Source: Chloroflexota bacterium (GTDB taxonomy: Bacteria; Chloroflexota; Limnocylindria; Limnocylindrales; CSP1-4). From it: a DNA stretch of 50,361 nucleotides. The translations under genes and the position numbers were made by a program. Position 1 is the stretch's first letter. Each line of letters starts with the position of its first letter. The stretch lies in assembly GCA_004297395.1 (NCBI GenBank), contig SCUO01000099.1, forward strand, positions 1 through 50,361, read 5' to 3'. Below the pieces are notes generated by a model that made no database searches, was not told the origin of the DNA, and saw only the letters and a program-made list of their open reading frames with translations. Of this stretch, positions 40,054-47,683 are shown in pieces.

Positions 40054-40920
40054 GTGGCGATGAACGACGCGGTCCACTGGTCGACCGACCTCGGTGGCGG
40101 GACGCGCGCCGCCCTGATCCAGGCAGGGACCTTCCGGTCCGATGCCGGTGCCCTGTTCGGGCCTGTTCCGCGGATGCTGTGGGACCGCCTCGTGACCGAG
40201 GAGATCGACCACGACCACCGGCTGCTGCAGGCCCTGAACTGCCTCCTCGTCGAGACACCGGCCGGGCGCGTCCTCGTCGAGACCGGGATCGGCGAGCGGG
40301 TGACCGACAAGGTCCGCGAGATGCGGGCCTACGAGGGCTCGCCGGTTGTGCCGGCGCTCGAGGCCGCCGGCTTCGCGCCGGAGAGCGTCGACATCGTGGC
40401 CATGAGCCACCTCCACTTCGACCATGCCGGGGGCCTCCTCCGGGCCGACGACTCGAAGGCCTTCGCGAGGGCCAGGATCGTCGCCCAGCGGGCCGAGTGG
40501 GAGATCGCCCTCGACGACAACAGCCGGATCGTGGCGTCCTACGACCAGCCCGAGATCCGCCTCGTCCGCGACTGGGGCGAGGTCGGCTGGGCCGACGGCG
40601 AGGTCGAGGTCCTGCCGGGCGTGTCCGTGGTCCCTACGGGCGGCCACTCGAAGGGCCACCAGGCGATCGTCGTCCGCGGCGACGGGCCCGGCGGCCGGAC
40701 GCTGGCCTTCTTCGGCGACCTGTGCATGCGGCCGTGGAGCGCCAATCCGCGTTGGATCACGGCCTTCGACGACTTCCCGCTCGATTCGGTCGAGGTCAAG
40801 GGCGACCTCTTCGCCCGGGCCGCCGACGAGGGCTGGATCGTCGTCCTGTCGCACGAGCCGCTGCACCCGGTCGGGCGCCTCGTTCGCGACCGCGATCGCT
40901 ATCGCTTCGACGCCATCTGA
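40054..40920 (+). CDS. Metallo-beta-lactamase fold hydrolase
   Basis: 288 aa from GTG 40054; an ATG at 40060 is an alternative two codons in. Metal site HLHFDH (His119, His121, Asp123, His124 by the first start), later GGHSKGHQ, FFGDLC and a C-terminal SHEPLHP giving the remaining ligands. It resembles quorum-quenching lactonase/MBL hydrolases of the NCLLVETPAGRVLVETGIG type. No signal peptide. Substrate unknown. The stop overlaps the next start (TGATG). Confidence 0.88.
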   Translation: MAMNDAVHWSTDLGGGTRAALIQAGTFRSDAGALFGPVPRMLWDRLVTEEIDHDHRLLQALNCLLVETPAGRVLVETGIGERVTDKVREMRAYEGSPVVPALEAAGFAPESVDIVAMSHLHFDHAGGLLRADDSKAFARARIVAQRAEWEIALDDNSRIVASYDQPEIRLVRDWGEVGWADGEVEVLPGVSVVPTGGHSKGHQAIVVRGDGPGGRTLAFFGDLCMRPWSANPRWITAFDDFPLDSVEVKGDLFARAADEGWIVVLSHEPLHPVGRLVRDRDRYRFDAI

Positions 40921-41945
40921 TGGGTCGCAGCTGGCTCGACGCCCTCGCCGATCTCGTCGACCGCGTGCCGGCACCGCGGTGGGTCGTGTACATCGGTGCG
41001 GCCGTGGCCTGGGTCGTCTTCGGGGGAATCATCGGGCGAGCGGCGTCCCAAGCCGACGCGCCGCTTGTCGACCCGATGCTCGCGATCGGAATCGGGCTGC
41101 CACTGATCGTGCTGTGGGCACGGCAGGCCCTCGACGATGTCGCCGTGGGAGCGCTCGCGACGCTCCGGCCGCGGCTGGATCTTGACGACGCGGCGACGGC
41201 CGAGGTCGCCGGGGACCTCCGCCGCACGCCACCCTCGTGGGCTGCCATCGCGCTCGTGCTTGGCGCCACTGCCGGCCTCGGCAGCGTCCTCGGCAGCCCT
41301 TCCTCGTGGGGTCTCGAGGAGCGCGACTCCGGGATCACCTGGGCCGTCCGCCTCGCGATGGCCGTCGCCGGGAGCATCGTCATCTTCGGGTTCCTGGCCC
41401 ACGTCGTCCATCAGCTGCGCGTCGTCGACCGGCTCCACCGGCGGCACGTGCGGGTCGATCTCTTCCGGCTCGAGCCGCTGTACTCGTTCGCGACCCTGAC
41501 GGCGAGGACGGGCATGACCCTGATCGGCGTTGCGGCGCTGGGCTTCGCGGCCGTCTCGCTCGTCATGCCCGGATTGCGACTGTCGGCGGCGGACCTGTCG
41601 TCGGCGGTCGTCCTCTTCGGCGTCGCGATCGCGTGCTTCGTGGCCCCGCTGCTGAGCCTCCACGATCGGATCGTCGAGGAGAAGGACCGCCGGCTCGCGG
41701 AGGCGAACGGGACGCTCGCCGCGACGCTGGCGGAGCTGCGACGCCGCGTCGCGGCGGGCGAGATCGATGAAGCGGCGAAGCTCAATGACGCCGTCGCCGC
41801 CGCGAACTCGTCGGTCCTCGTCGTAGCCCGGGTCTCGACCTGGCCGTGGCGACCTGAGACGCTCCGGGCCTTCGCCGGGGCTGTGCTCCTTCCGATCGCG
41901 CTCTGGGTCGTGTTCGAGGTGCTGCGGCGCGCATTCCCGGCGTGA
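40920..41945 (+). CDS. Multi-pass membrane protein of unknown function
   Basis: 341 aa from the ATG at 40920 overlapping the MBL stop by 1 nt; the frame is open upstream only as a shadow. About six to seven membrane helices, with a helical charged segment (about 250-305, LHDRIVEEKDRRLAEANG ... AELRRRVAAGEIDEAAKLND) that probably forms a cytoplasmic coiled coil before the last helix. No known family recognised. Coupling to the MBL gene suggests a joint function. Confidence 0.75.
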   Translation: MGRSWLDALADLVDRVPAPRWVVYIGAAVAWVVFGGIIGRAASQADAPLVDPMLAIGIGLPLIVLWARQALDDVAVGALATLRPRLDLDDAATAEVAGDLRRTPPSWAAIALVLGATAGLGSVLGSPSSWGLEERDSGITWAVRLAMAVAGSIVIFGFLAHVVHQLRVVDRLHRRHVRVDLFRLEPLYSFATLTARTGMTLIGVAALGFAAVSLVMPGLRLSAADLSSAVVLFGVAIACFVAPLLSLHDRIVEEKDRRLAEANGTLAATLAELRRRVAAGEIDEAAKLNDAVAAANSSVLVVARVSTWPWRPETLRAFAGAVLLPIALWVVFEVLRRAFPA

Positions 41946-41964
41946 GTGCCGGCGCGCGGCGTCT

Positions 41965-42705
41965 CTAGGGCGTCGGCGATGGGGCGACGAGATCCGATGC
42001 CGATGGCCCGGGGCTGACCTCGCCCGGCAGGATCGATTCCACGAGGGCGCTCGCGCCGGCGAGGTCGAGGGGGCCGTTGACGACGGCCCGGATGACGCCG
42101 TCAGGGTCGATGAAGAACTGGGTCGGCAGGGCGAATACCCGGTACGTCCGGAAGACCGCCGCGCTGACGTCGGCGCCGATGGCGTACTCGAGGCCATAGC
42201 GATCGGCATAGGCCAGGCCGTCGTCGACGGTCTGCTGGACCTGGACCGCGACGAGGGACAGGCCCCGATCGCGATAGCCCTCGTCGATCTCGCGGAGGAT
42301 GGGCGTCTCGGCCTGGCAGGGCGGGCACCAGCTGGCCCAGAAGTTGATCCAGACCGCACGACCCCGGAGATCCGCCAGGCGGATGGGATTGCCGTCGAGA
42401 TCGGCCAGGACGAAGGTCGAGCCGTCGCTCGAGGTTCCGGCCAGTTCGGGCGCGAGGTCGCCGACCCTGAGCCCCGGGATCGGCGAGCCGAGGAGATACG
42501 CCGAGGCCGCCGGGTTCGGGAGGCCGGGCGCGGTCGAGCCCAGCGGCGCCGTGGCGATGGTCAGGACCACGGCCGCGACGACGACGACGCCGAGGGCGCC
42601 AGCGACCTGGCGGAGGCTGAACGGACCGACGCCACGCCGGCGCCGCGGGGCGGGGGCCGGGCCGGGCGGGGGCGGTACCGGGCGTGGCGTGGGGGAGCTG
42701 GTCAC
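41965..42705 (-). CDS. TlpA/ResA-like membrane-anchored thioredoxin-fold protein
   Basis: 246 aa from the GTG at 42705, 7 nt after ccdA; a longer frame would overlap ccdA. A Pro-rich cytoplasmic N-terminus, one membrane helix (about 35-52), then an AhpC/TSA-Redoxin domain with WASWCPPC (Cys127, Cys130), the cis-Pro loop FALPTQFFID, and GVIRAVVNGPLD. It would act outside the membrane as a thiol-disulfide reductant, for example in cytochrome c maturation, recharged by the CcdA protein encoded next to it. Confidence 0.9.
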   Translation of the reverse strand: MTSSPTPRPVPPPPGPAPAPRRRRGVGPFSLRQVAGALGVVVVAAVVLTIATAPLGSTAPGLPNPAASAYLLGSPIPGLRVGDLAPELAGTSSDGSTFVLADLDGNPIRLADLRGRAVWINFWASWCPPCQAETPILREIDEGYRDRGLSLVAVQVQQTVDDGLAYADRYGLEYAIGADVSAAVFRTYRVFALPTQFFIDPDGVIRAVVNGPLDLAGASALVESILPGEVSPGPSASDLVAPSPTP

Positions 42706-42712
42706 GCGCGCG

Positions 42713-43573
42713 TCAGACGTAGAACGGCACGAACCGAGCCAGCAGGGCAAGCCAGTCCATGATCATGGCCACCCCGATGAGCGCGACCAGGAGCCCGCTG
42801 ACGAGCGACACCGCGCGGCCGTGCCGGACGAGCGGTCGGACGAGCGCCGGCGCCCTGTCGTAGGCCGCGGCGATCACGAGGAACGGGATCCCGAGCCCGG
42901 CGGTATAGGCCACGAGGAGGATCGTCCCCTGGGCGGCGCTCGAGCTCGTGGCAGCCATGGTCAGGATGCTGCCGAGGATGAAGCCGATGCAGGGCGTCCA
43001 GCCGATGGCGAAGATCGCGCCCAGGCCGAACGACGCGAGCCAGCCGCCGCGCGCCCCGACGAGACGGCCCCCGAGGCGCTCCCCGAACCCGGGTCCGCCC
43101 TGGCCGCCGCCGATGTCGCCGCCGCCAGGGCCGGAGCCCGAGCCGACAACACGGCCGGGGCTGCCGAGGGCGATCGTCCCGGTGGTGGCGGCGAGCGAGC
43201 CCGCGGCGCCGGCATCGAGCGGTCGCCAGCTCCGCTCGAGGGCGGGAATCCGCAGGATCCCGGCGAGGTTCAGGCCGAGCAGGATGAGGATCACGCCGCC
43301 GACCTGGCGGAGGACCGGCAGGACGTCGACGAGCGGCCCGGCGAGGTACGTGGCCGTCACGCCGAGGATCGTGAACACGGCCCCAAAGCCGGCCACGTAT
43401 GCCAGCGCGTGTCGAACGGCAAGCCAACGGGTCATCTCGCCCGAGGCGCGGCCCACCACCGCCACGGCCGAGAGCTGGCCGATGTAGGCCGGCACCAGCG
43501 GCAGCACGCACGGCGACAGGAAGCTGATGATTCCGGCCCCGAGGGCGACTGCGATCGTGAGGTTGTCGCCCAT
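42713..43573 (-). CDS. ccdA: CcdA-type thiol-disulfide transmembrane transporter with Gly-rich insert
   Basis: Carries reducing equivalents across the membrane. 286 aa from ATG 43573, 2 nt after the glutaredoxin-like stop. Six helices; redox cysteines Cys22 in SFLSPCVLPLVPAYIGQLSA and Cys195 in GWTPCIGFILGSILT. Between the third and fourth helices is a roughly 58-residue Gly/Ser-rich segment (about 120-178, SGSGPGGGDIGGGQGGPG) that most CcdA proteins lack. Operon with the glutaredoxin-like and TlpA-like genes. Confidence 0.93.
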   Translation of the reverse strand: MGDNLTIAVALGAGIISFLSPCVLPLVPAYIGQLSAVAVVGRASGEMTRWLAVRHALAYVAGFGAVFTILGVTATYLAGPLVDVLPVLRQVGGVILILLGLNLAGILRIPALERSWRPLDAGAAGSLAATTGTIALGSPGRVVGSGSGPGGGDIGGGQGGPGFGERLGGRLVGARGGWLASFGLGAIFAIGWTPCIGFILGSILTMAATSSSAAQGTILLVAYTAGLGIPFLVIAAAYDRAPALVRPLVRHGRAVSLVSGLLVALIGVAMIMDWLALLARFVPFYV

Positions 43574-43575
43574 CG

Positions 43576-43866
43576 TCAGGATGGCGCGGCGGGCGTGTCG
43601 AGGACGTCGGCGACGAGGCGCCGGAGGCGGGCGACGCTCGTCGCGAGCTCCAGGCGACGCCCGTCCAGCTCGACGACCGGGATGCGTTCGAGGAGCTGGC
43701 GGTGGAGCGCCGGATCCGCCTCGATGTCGCGTTCCACGACGGCCGGAACCGCGAGTCCGCGGCGCCGCCGATCCTCCAGGACGAGCTCGATCGCCGCGCG
43801 CGTCTCGTCGCACAGGTGGCAGCCCGGGCGTGCGTACAGGACGAGATCAGGCAGGGGAGTGCTCAC
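43576..43866 (-). CDS. Glutaredoxin-like (DUF836) protein
   Basis: 96 aa from the GTG at 43866, chosen because a -10 lies 7 nt upstream; an in-frame ATG at 43875 sits inside that -10. The thioredoxin fold is of the short glutaredoxin type: LVLYARPGCHLCDE with Cys16 and Cys19, then DIEADPALHRQLLERIPVVE with the cis-Pro, and LDGRRLE. A cytoplasmic thiol carrier, likely feeding CcdA. Confidence 0.88.
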   Translation of the reverse strand: MSTPLPDLVLYARPGCHLCDETRAAIELVLEDRRRRGLAVPAVVERDIEADPALHRQLLERIPVVELDGRRLELATSVARLRRLVADVLDTPAAPS

Positions 43867-43873
43867 GCTCGGC

Positions 43874-43879
43874 ATCGTA
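43874..43879 (-). promoter_or_regulatory. -10 element of the thiol-redox operon
   Basis: TACGAT on the minus strand, 7 nt before GTG 43866; same layout as before the acyl-CoA dehydrogenase gene. Suggests a leaderless message. Confidence 0.55.
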
Positions 43880-43929
43880 CCTCTCCGGACGCGGCCGGTC
43901 AGGGGCCGGGTTCCCGCTTGGGCCTGCGG

Positions 43930-43935
43930 TACGAT
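43930..43935 (+). promoter_or_regulatory. -10 element of tRNA-Arg
   Basis: TACGAT, 8 nt before the mature tRNA 5' end, implying a very short or absent 5' leader. Confidence 0.5.
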
Positions 43936-43943
43936 GGCCCCAC

Positions 43944-44016
43944 GCCCCCGTAGCTCAGTGGATAGAGCGCAGCCGTCCTAAGGCTGGCGTCGGCGGTTCG
44001 AATCCGTCCGGGGGCG
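43944..44016 (+). tRNA. tRNA-Arg(CCT)
   Basis: 73 nt without encoded CCA. Acceptor GCCCCCG (43944-43950) with CGGGGGC (44009-44015), discriminator G; D-arm GCTC-AGTGGATA-GAGC; anticodon stem CAGCC/GGCTG with loop GTCCTAA, anticodon CCT at 43977-43979; T-arm GGCGG-TTCGAAT-CCGTC with one G-T pair. Reads AGG. The 3' half of such tRNAs is a common integration site. Confidence 0.95.
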
Positions 44017-44031
44017 CTCTAACGCCCGCGC

Positions 44032-44691
44032 CTATCGTCGGGCCCGCTCGATGCCGTCGAGGATGATCTCCAGGCCGTATTCAAAGTCGTCGACAAGATT
44101 GTCGCCAGGCTGCGCCACGTGCTCGGCGATGAATTCGACGAGGTTTGGGTGCTCGTTGGGTGCGAGCGGCGCGAGCATCGCCTGCCCAACAACGACCGAG
44201 GAATTGACGGGGAGAGCCAACTTCGTCAGCGCAAACCCGTAGATGTAGCTGTCCAGCAGCGAGTACGCGCGGGCGGCCATCGAGACACTGAATCCCGCCG
44301 ACCGGAGCTTCCCGAGAACGGCGTCGTGGTGCCGCAGGTTGGCTGGCCCCGGATTGCCACGGGACTCCATCAGTCCGATAGCCCATCGATGTCGGGTCAG
44401 GGCTTCGAGGAACGAGGTTGCCCTCCGCCGCATCGAGGTCGCCCAGTCGGCGCCCCCTGAGGGCAGTCGGATCTCGGCGAAGACAACGTCGATCATCGCA
44501 TCGATCAGATCGTCCTTGTTGGCGATGTGGCGGTAGATGGCCGCCGGCACGACCCCGAGCTCCTCTGCCAGGGTGCGCATCGTGAGTGCCTCAAGCCCGC
44601 CCTGATCCGCCCGGCTGATGGCGGTCTCCAGGACCCGCCTTCTGCTCAGCCGACGGCGTGGCGACGTCTCCGCCAGCGGGTCTGCTGCCAT
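44032..44691 (-). CDS. TetR family regulator with TetR-class C-terminal domain
   Basis: 219 aa from the ATG at 44691; the open frame continues upstream without a start signal. Helix-turn-helix about 15-62: RRRVLETAISRADQGGLEAL, then MRTLAEELGVVPAAIYRHI and NKDDLIDAMIDVVF. The C-terminal part (VSMAARAYSLLDSYIYGFAL ... EYGLEIILDGIERARR) resembles the tetracycline-repressor-type domain. Divergent from the membrane protein at 44905, with a palindromic operator between them; it most likely represses that gene and itself. Lies 15 nt from tRNA-Arg. Confidence 0.9.
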   Translation of the reverse strand: MAADPLAETSPRRRLSRRRVLETAISRADQGGLEALTMRTLAEELGVVPAAIYRHIANKDDLIDAMIDVVFAEIRLPSGGADWATSMRRRATSFLEALTRHRWAIGLMESRGNPGPANLRHHDAVLGKLRSAGFSVSMAARAYSLLDSYIYGFALTKLALPVNSSVVVGQAMLAPLAPNEHPNLVEFIAEHVAQPGDNLVDDFEYGLEIILDGIERARR

Positions 44692-44774
44692 TCGTCTCAA
44701 TCCCTTCTCCCGTCGAGTGTGGGGGGGGCGCCGCCTGAGCTGTTGCGCAACCGGTTCGACCCCAATTCTACGGC

Positions 44775-44804
44775 TTGACGAGTGTACGACGTCCGGACTA
44801 GAGT
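44775..44804 (+). promoter_or_regulatory. Putative promoter of the DUF4386-like membrane gene
   Basis: TTGACG (44775-44780), 18-nt spacer, TAGAGT (44799-44804). The -10 overlaps the start of the operator palindrome. Confidence 0.5.
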
Positions 44805-44817
44805 GAACAATGTTCAC
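44803..44817. promoter_or_regulatory. Perfect 15-bp palindromic operator
   Basis: GTGAACA-A-TGTTCAC, odd-length with a central A, in the 213-nt gap between the divergent TetR gene and membrane gene. It overlaps the promoter's -10 edge, fitting repression by the neighbouring TetR protein. Confidence 0.7.
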
Positions 44818-44904
44818 AAGAGAGAGTCCATAGGGCACTTGACAGCGGGACGGGCCATCGGATGGATCTCCCATCCGCCTCTCGATCGCCCGGAGGAGAC
44901 CACG

Positions 44905-45657
44905 ATGACCTCGTTTCGGAGGACCGCCCTCGTCTGCGGCATCCTCTACCTCCTGACCTTCATCGGTGCGATTGGGTCGGCGTTCCTCGTCGCTCCGGCC
45001 CTCACCGACCCCGCCTACGTCCTAGGCGCCGGCGCCGACCAGGTCCGCCTCGGATTGGTCCTCGAGCTCGTCAACGTATTTGGATGCGTCGGGTGCGGGA
45101 TCGCCTTCTTCTCGGTCATCCGGCGGGAGCACGAGGGACTGGCGATTGGCTACTTCGGGACACGGCTGTTCGAGGCTGTGATCATCACGGTCGGCGTCCT
45201 CGGCCTGCTCTCGGTCCTCACGCTCCGCCAGCAGGTCGCGTCCGGTGCGGACGGCGAGTCGATGGTCCCGGTTGCCGCTGGCTTCGCCGCGCTCCGCGAC
45301 TGGGCGATGGCCATCGGCGCGAACATGGCGCCATTCAACGCCCTGATGCTCGGCACGGCGCTGTATCGGTCGAGGCTCGTGCCGCGGGCGATCCCCGCCC
45401 TCGGTCTCGTCGGGGCGCCGATCCTCATCGCCTTCGTCATCGGCATGATCCTGGGCGTCGCGCACCCCGGGACCCCCTTCCAAGTCGTCGCGGTGATGCC
45501 GTTCTTCTTCTGGGAGCTCGCCCTCGGCCTCTGGCTGACGTTCAAGGGTTTCAACGAGAACTCCCCGATCGGCCTCGCGGAGCGAGCGCGTCGACTCCGA
45601 GCTGAGACCTCCGGTCCGCTGGGGGCGGCCCTTGAGGCACCGGCAGGTGCGGCATGA
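44905..45657 (+). CDS. DUF4386-like integral membrane protein
   Basis: 250 aa from the ATG at 44905 with GGAGGAG (44892-44898) upstream. Six to seven membrane helices starting RRTALVCGILYLLTFIGAIG, then VLELVNVFGCVGCGIAFFSV, NMAPFNALMLGTALYRSRLV, and FFFWELALGLWLTFKGF, the layout of DUF4386 proteins. The cellular role is unknown. Probably controlled by the divergent TetR protein. Confidence 0.8.
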   Translation: MTSFRRTALVCGILYLLTFIGAIGSAFLVAPALTDPAYVLGAGADQVRLGLVLELVNVFGCVGCGIAFFSVIRREHEGLAIGYFGTRLFEAVIITVGVLGLLSVLTLRQQVASGADGESMVPVAAGFAALRDWAMAIGANMAPFNALMLGTALYRSRLVPRAIPALGLVGAPILIAFVIGMILGVAHPGTPFQVVAVMPFFFWELALGLWLTFKGFNENSPIGLAERARRLRAETSGPLGAALEAPAGAA

Positions 45658-45909
45658 CGGTGCGGCTGGCGCCAACCGAGGCCGGGCGGCCGGTTCCGAG
45701 GCCGCTCCTCAGGTCCTCGTGGGCGATCCGCCAGGCGATCGTCCGGACTAGTGGCGGCCGCCTCGGCTGCCGGCGTGCCCCTCGAGCTCGTTGCCCATGC
45801 CGTCGAGTTGAGGCATCGCGGGCTCGGCGCTCGTCCGCTTGATGCAGACAGGTCGCATCCAACCACGGCACCTCGACAGGTGCCTGCCAATCGGTACACG
45901 GAGAACGAC

Positions 45910-46596
45910 ATGACCATCACGAATGCACTCCTGCTCCGAGCGTCGGCCGTTGCCGCCGCCCTTGCGGGGCTGATCTTCATCGGCGTCCAGATCAATCACC
46001 CATCCCTTGACGCCACCTCGATCGCCACCAGCGACGTGATCACCCGAAATGCCCTGAAGCTGCTCATGGCCGCCCTGACGCTAGTCGGGATCACCGGTGT
46101 CTACCTGTTCCAGGTGCGCAGGATCGGCGTCCTCGGCCTGGTCGGATACGTCGTGTTCGCCGCCGGCTACCTCGGCATCTTCGGCACCGGATACGTCGCG
46201 ACGCTCGTGCTCCCGTCCATCGTCGGGAGTTCGACCGCCTGGGTGAGTGACGTCATCGCGATCGCGAACAATCGGCCGGCGACCGGCGCGATCGGTGGGA
46301 TGCAGAGCGCGATCCTGTTTACCGGTCTCGCCTACCTCGCCGGTGGCGTCCTCTTCTCCGTCGCCCTCTTCCGAGCGAACGTCCTCGCCCGCTGGGCTTC
46401 AGGGCTCCTCGCCGTCGGCACCCTGTCGTCCATCGGTGCCGGCATCGTCCCGGAGTACGAGAGGCTGTTCGCCATCCCGACCGGCCTCGCCCTGGTCGGC
46501 CTCGGCTACTCCCTATGGCGCGCGCAGCGCACATCGGCTGCTCTGCCCGTCCTCAACCCTGTCAGCCCGAACCTCGACCCGGTCGGAGTCAGGTAA
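45910..46596 (+). CDS. Integral membrane protein, unknown (DUF4386-like topology)
   Basis: 228 aa from the ATG at 45910 with GGAG 7 nt upstream; the open frame before it has no start signal and unlike composition. Six membrane helices (LLLRASAVAAALAGLIFIGV, NALKLLMAALTLVGITGVYL, VLGLVGYVVFAAGYLGIFGT and three more). Similar size and topology to the previous gene, but not obviously a duplicate. The 252-nt gap between them contains no convincing gene. Confidence 0.7.
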   Translation: MTITNALLLRASAVAAALAGLIFIGVQINHPSLDATSIATSDVITRNALKLLMAALTLVGITGVYLFQVRRIGVLGLVGYVVFAAGYLGIFGTGYVATLVLPSIVGSSTAWVSDVIAIANNRPATGAIGGMQSAILFTGLAYLAGGVLFSVALFRANVLARWASGLLAVGTLSSIGAGIVPEYERLFAIPTGLALVGLGYSLWRAQRTSAALPVLNPVSPNLDPVGVR

Positions 46597-46615
46597 CCCT
46601 CCCAACCGTGGTGCT

Positions 46616-46650
46616 CCCCACCCCGATCGGCTCGGTTCGATCGGGTGGGG
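46616..46650 (+). terminator. Stem-loop after the membrane protein
   Basis: CCCCACCCCGATCG (46616-46629) pairs with CGATCGGGTGGGG (46638-46650), leaving one bulged C and an 8-nt loop, 20 nt past the stop at 46596. No T-run. From here to 46774 no other feature is seen. Confidence 0.6.
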
Positions 46651-46774
46651 CGCCGTTGGTGGACCCGGCGCCGTGCTCGTCGGGACGATCAGCGGCAACT
46701 GGTCGGCGGTCCTGCTGGTCCGGCCGACGACGAATCGCCTTCGCTAGCTATGACCCACGAAGAAGGAGACGAAC

Positions 46775-46927
46775 GTGACTGACGTCGCACGCATCAAGCC
46801 TTCGCGCCCTGTCCCACACTCCAACCTCGCAATCGGACGCATCGGCGCGCCGGCGGCAGGCGCAGGCGGGCCGGCCGCGACAACGCCTTCCCAAACCTCC
46901 GTGGCGCCGCAGGGAGGTGCCGCATGA
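46775..46927 (+). CDS. Putative 50-aa peptide coupled to the nitroreductase-like gene
   Basis: GTG at 46775 with AAGGAG about 7 nt upstream; it ends TGA at 46925-46927, overlapping the next ATG by 4 nt (ATGA). Composition is Ala/Gly/Pro-rich (IGAPAAGAGGPAATTPSQTS) without known motif or membrane helix. A good ribosome site and coupling argue for translation; it may be a leader peptide or the remnant of a longer gene. Confidence 0.4.
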   Translation: MTDVARIKPSRPVPHSNLAIGRIGAPAAGAGGPAATTPSQTSVAPQGGAA

Positions 46928-47391
46928 CCGCCGAGCAGGAGCGGACCGCCACGGTCCCTCCCCGCGCGTTCATTCGCATCGCATGGGTGCTGCACCGTGC
47001 CCTCTTCCGGCTCAGCGGGGGCCGGATCGGTCTCAGGCCTCCCGGCAAGGCGTTCGGGATGCTCAAGCTCTCCACGGTTGGGCGGCGTTCGGGCCAGGCC
47101 CGGGTCGCGATCGTGGGCTACTACGCGGACGGGCCCAACCTCGTCACGCTGGCCATGAACGGCTGGGGCGAGGCCGAGCCAGCTTGGTGGCTCAACCTCC
47201 AGGCGCAGCCGGACACGACGGTTGAGCTGAACGATGGCCCCCGGGCCGTGCACGGTCGCGCCGCGCAAGGCGACGAGCGTGATCGGCTGTGGGCACGCTG
47301 GGGAGAGTTCAGCACCGACTACGACGCATGGGCGGCAAGGCGCACCGTTCAGACCGCTGTCGTGGTGCTCGAACCTCGCGCCGCCGTCTGA
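46924..47391 (+). CDS. Nitroreductase family deazaflavin (F420)-dependent oxidoreductase-like protein
   Basis: 155 aa, ATG with GGGAGG 6 nt upstream. Split-barrel fold of the DDN/F420 family: KLSTVGRRSGQARVAIVGYY, LVTLAMNGWGEAEPAWWLNL, QAQPDTTVELNDGPRAVHGR. Related proteins use reduced F420 on quinones or nitro compounds; others lack the activity. No F420 biosynthesis gene is in the window. A strong terminator follows. Confidence 0.85.
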   Translation: MTAEQERTATVPPRAFIRIAWVLHRALFRLSGGRIGLRPPGKAFGMLKLSTVGRRSGQARVAIVGYYADGPNLVTLAMNGWGEAEPAWWLNLQAQPDTTVELNDGPRAVHGRAAQGDERDRLWARWGEFSTDYDAWAARRTVQTAVVVLEPRAAV

Positions 47392-47398
47392 TGGCGAC

Positions 47399-47424
47399 GG
47401 GCCCAGAAGCACGCTTCTGGGCCC
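47399..47424 (+). terminator. Strong stem-loop after the nitroreductase-like gene
   Basis: GGGCCCAGAAG (47399-47409) pairs perfectly with CTTCTGGGCCC (47414-47424) around CACG, 7 nt past the stop. Only a pyrimidine-rich tail follows, no proper T-run. Confidence 0.75.
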
Positions 47425-47560
47425 CTCATCTCTGGGGCTGGCGGGCGCTCGCGCCATCGACCAAGGGGATCCCCGCAAGGGCCCGAGGCCGGTAGCGTCC
47501 GCTCAGCCTCTTCACGAGGCCACGGCGTACCACGCAAGGACGTCCACCACTTTGCTTTCC

Positions 47561-47586
47561 GCGCCCCCGAGTCCGTCCGGGGGCGC
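47561..47586. repeat. Hairpin matching the acceptor arms of tRNA-Arg(CCT)
   Basis: GCGCCCCCG-AGTCCGTC-CGGGGGCGC, a perfect 9-bp stem. Its 3' 15 nt (TCCGTCCGGGGGCGC) are identical to the end of the tRNA-Arg gene and 1 nt beyond (44003-44017); its 5' arm matches the tRNA 5' end (CGCCCCCG). It could be an att-site or tRNA remnant, or a terminator for the converging genes. Confidence 0.5.
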
Positions 47587-47683
47587 CAGAACAACGCAGC
47601 GGGGTCGCCCTGGCGCGGCGAGAGGCGTCCCTCGGCCCGCGATGGGACCGGCCTCTCCGCGATCGCCGCTGGTCAGACGCGGG

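Noticed and set aside
45654-45842. 62-codon frame overlapping the end of the DUF4386-like gene (ATGA)
   Set aside because: The overlap is suggestive, but there is no ribosome site and the composition is Arg/Ala/Pro-rich without hydrophobic or conserved pattern. Left out as unsupported.
45751-45909. N-terminal extension of the membrane protein at 45910
   Set aside because: Polar, unlike a membrane protein start; GGAG before ATG 45910 fits better.
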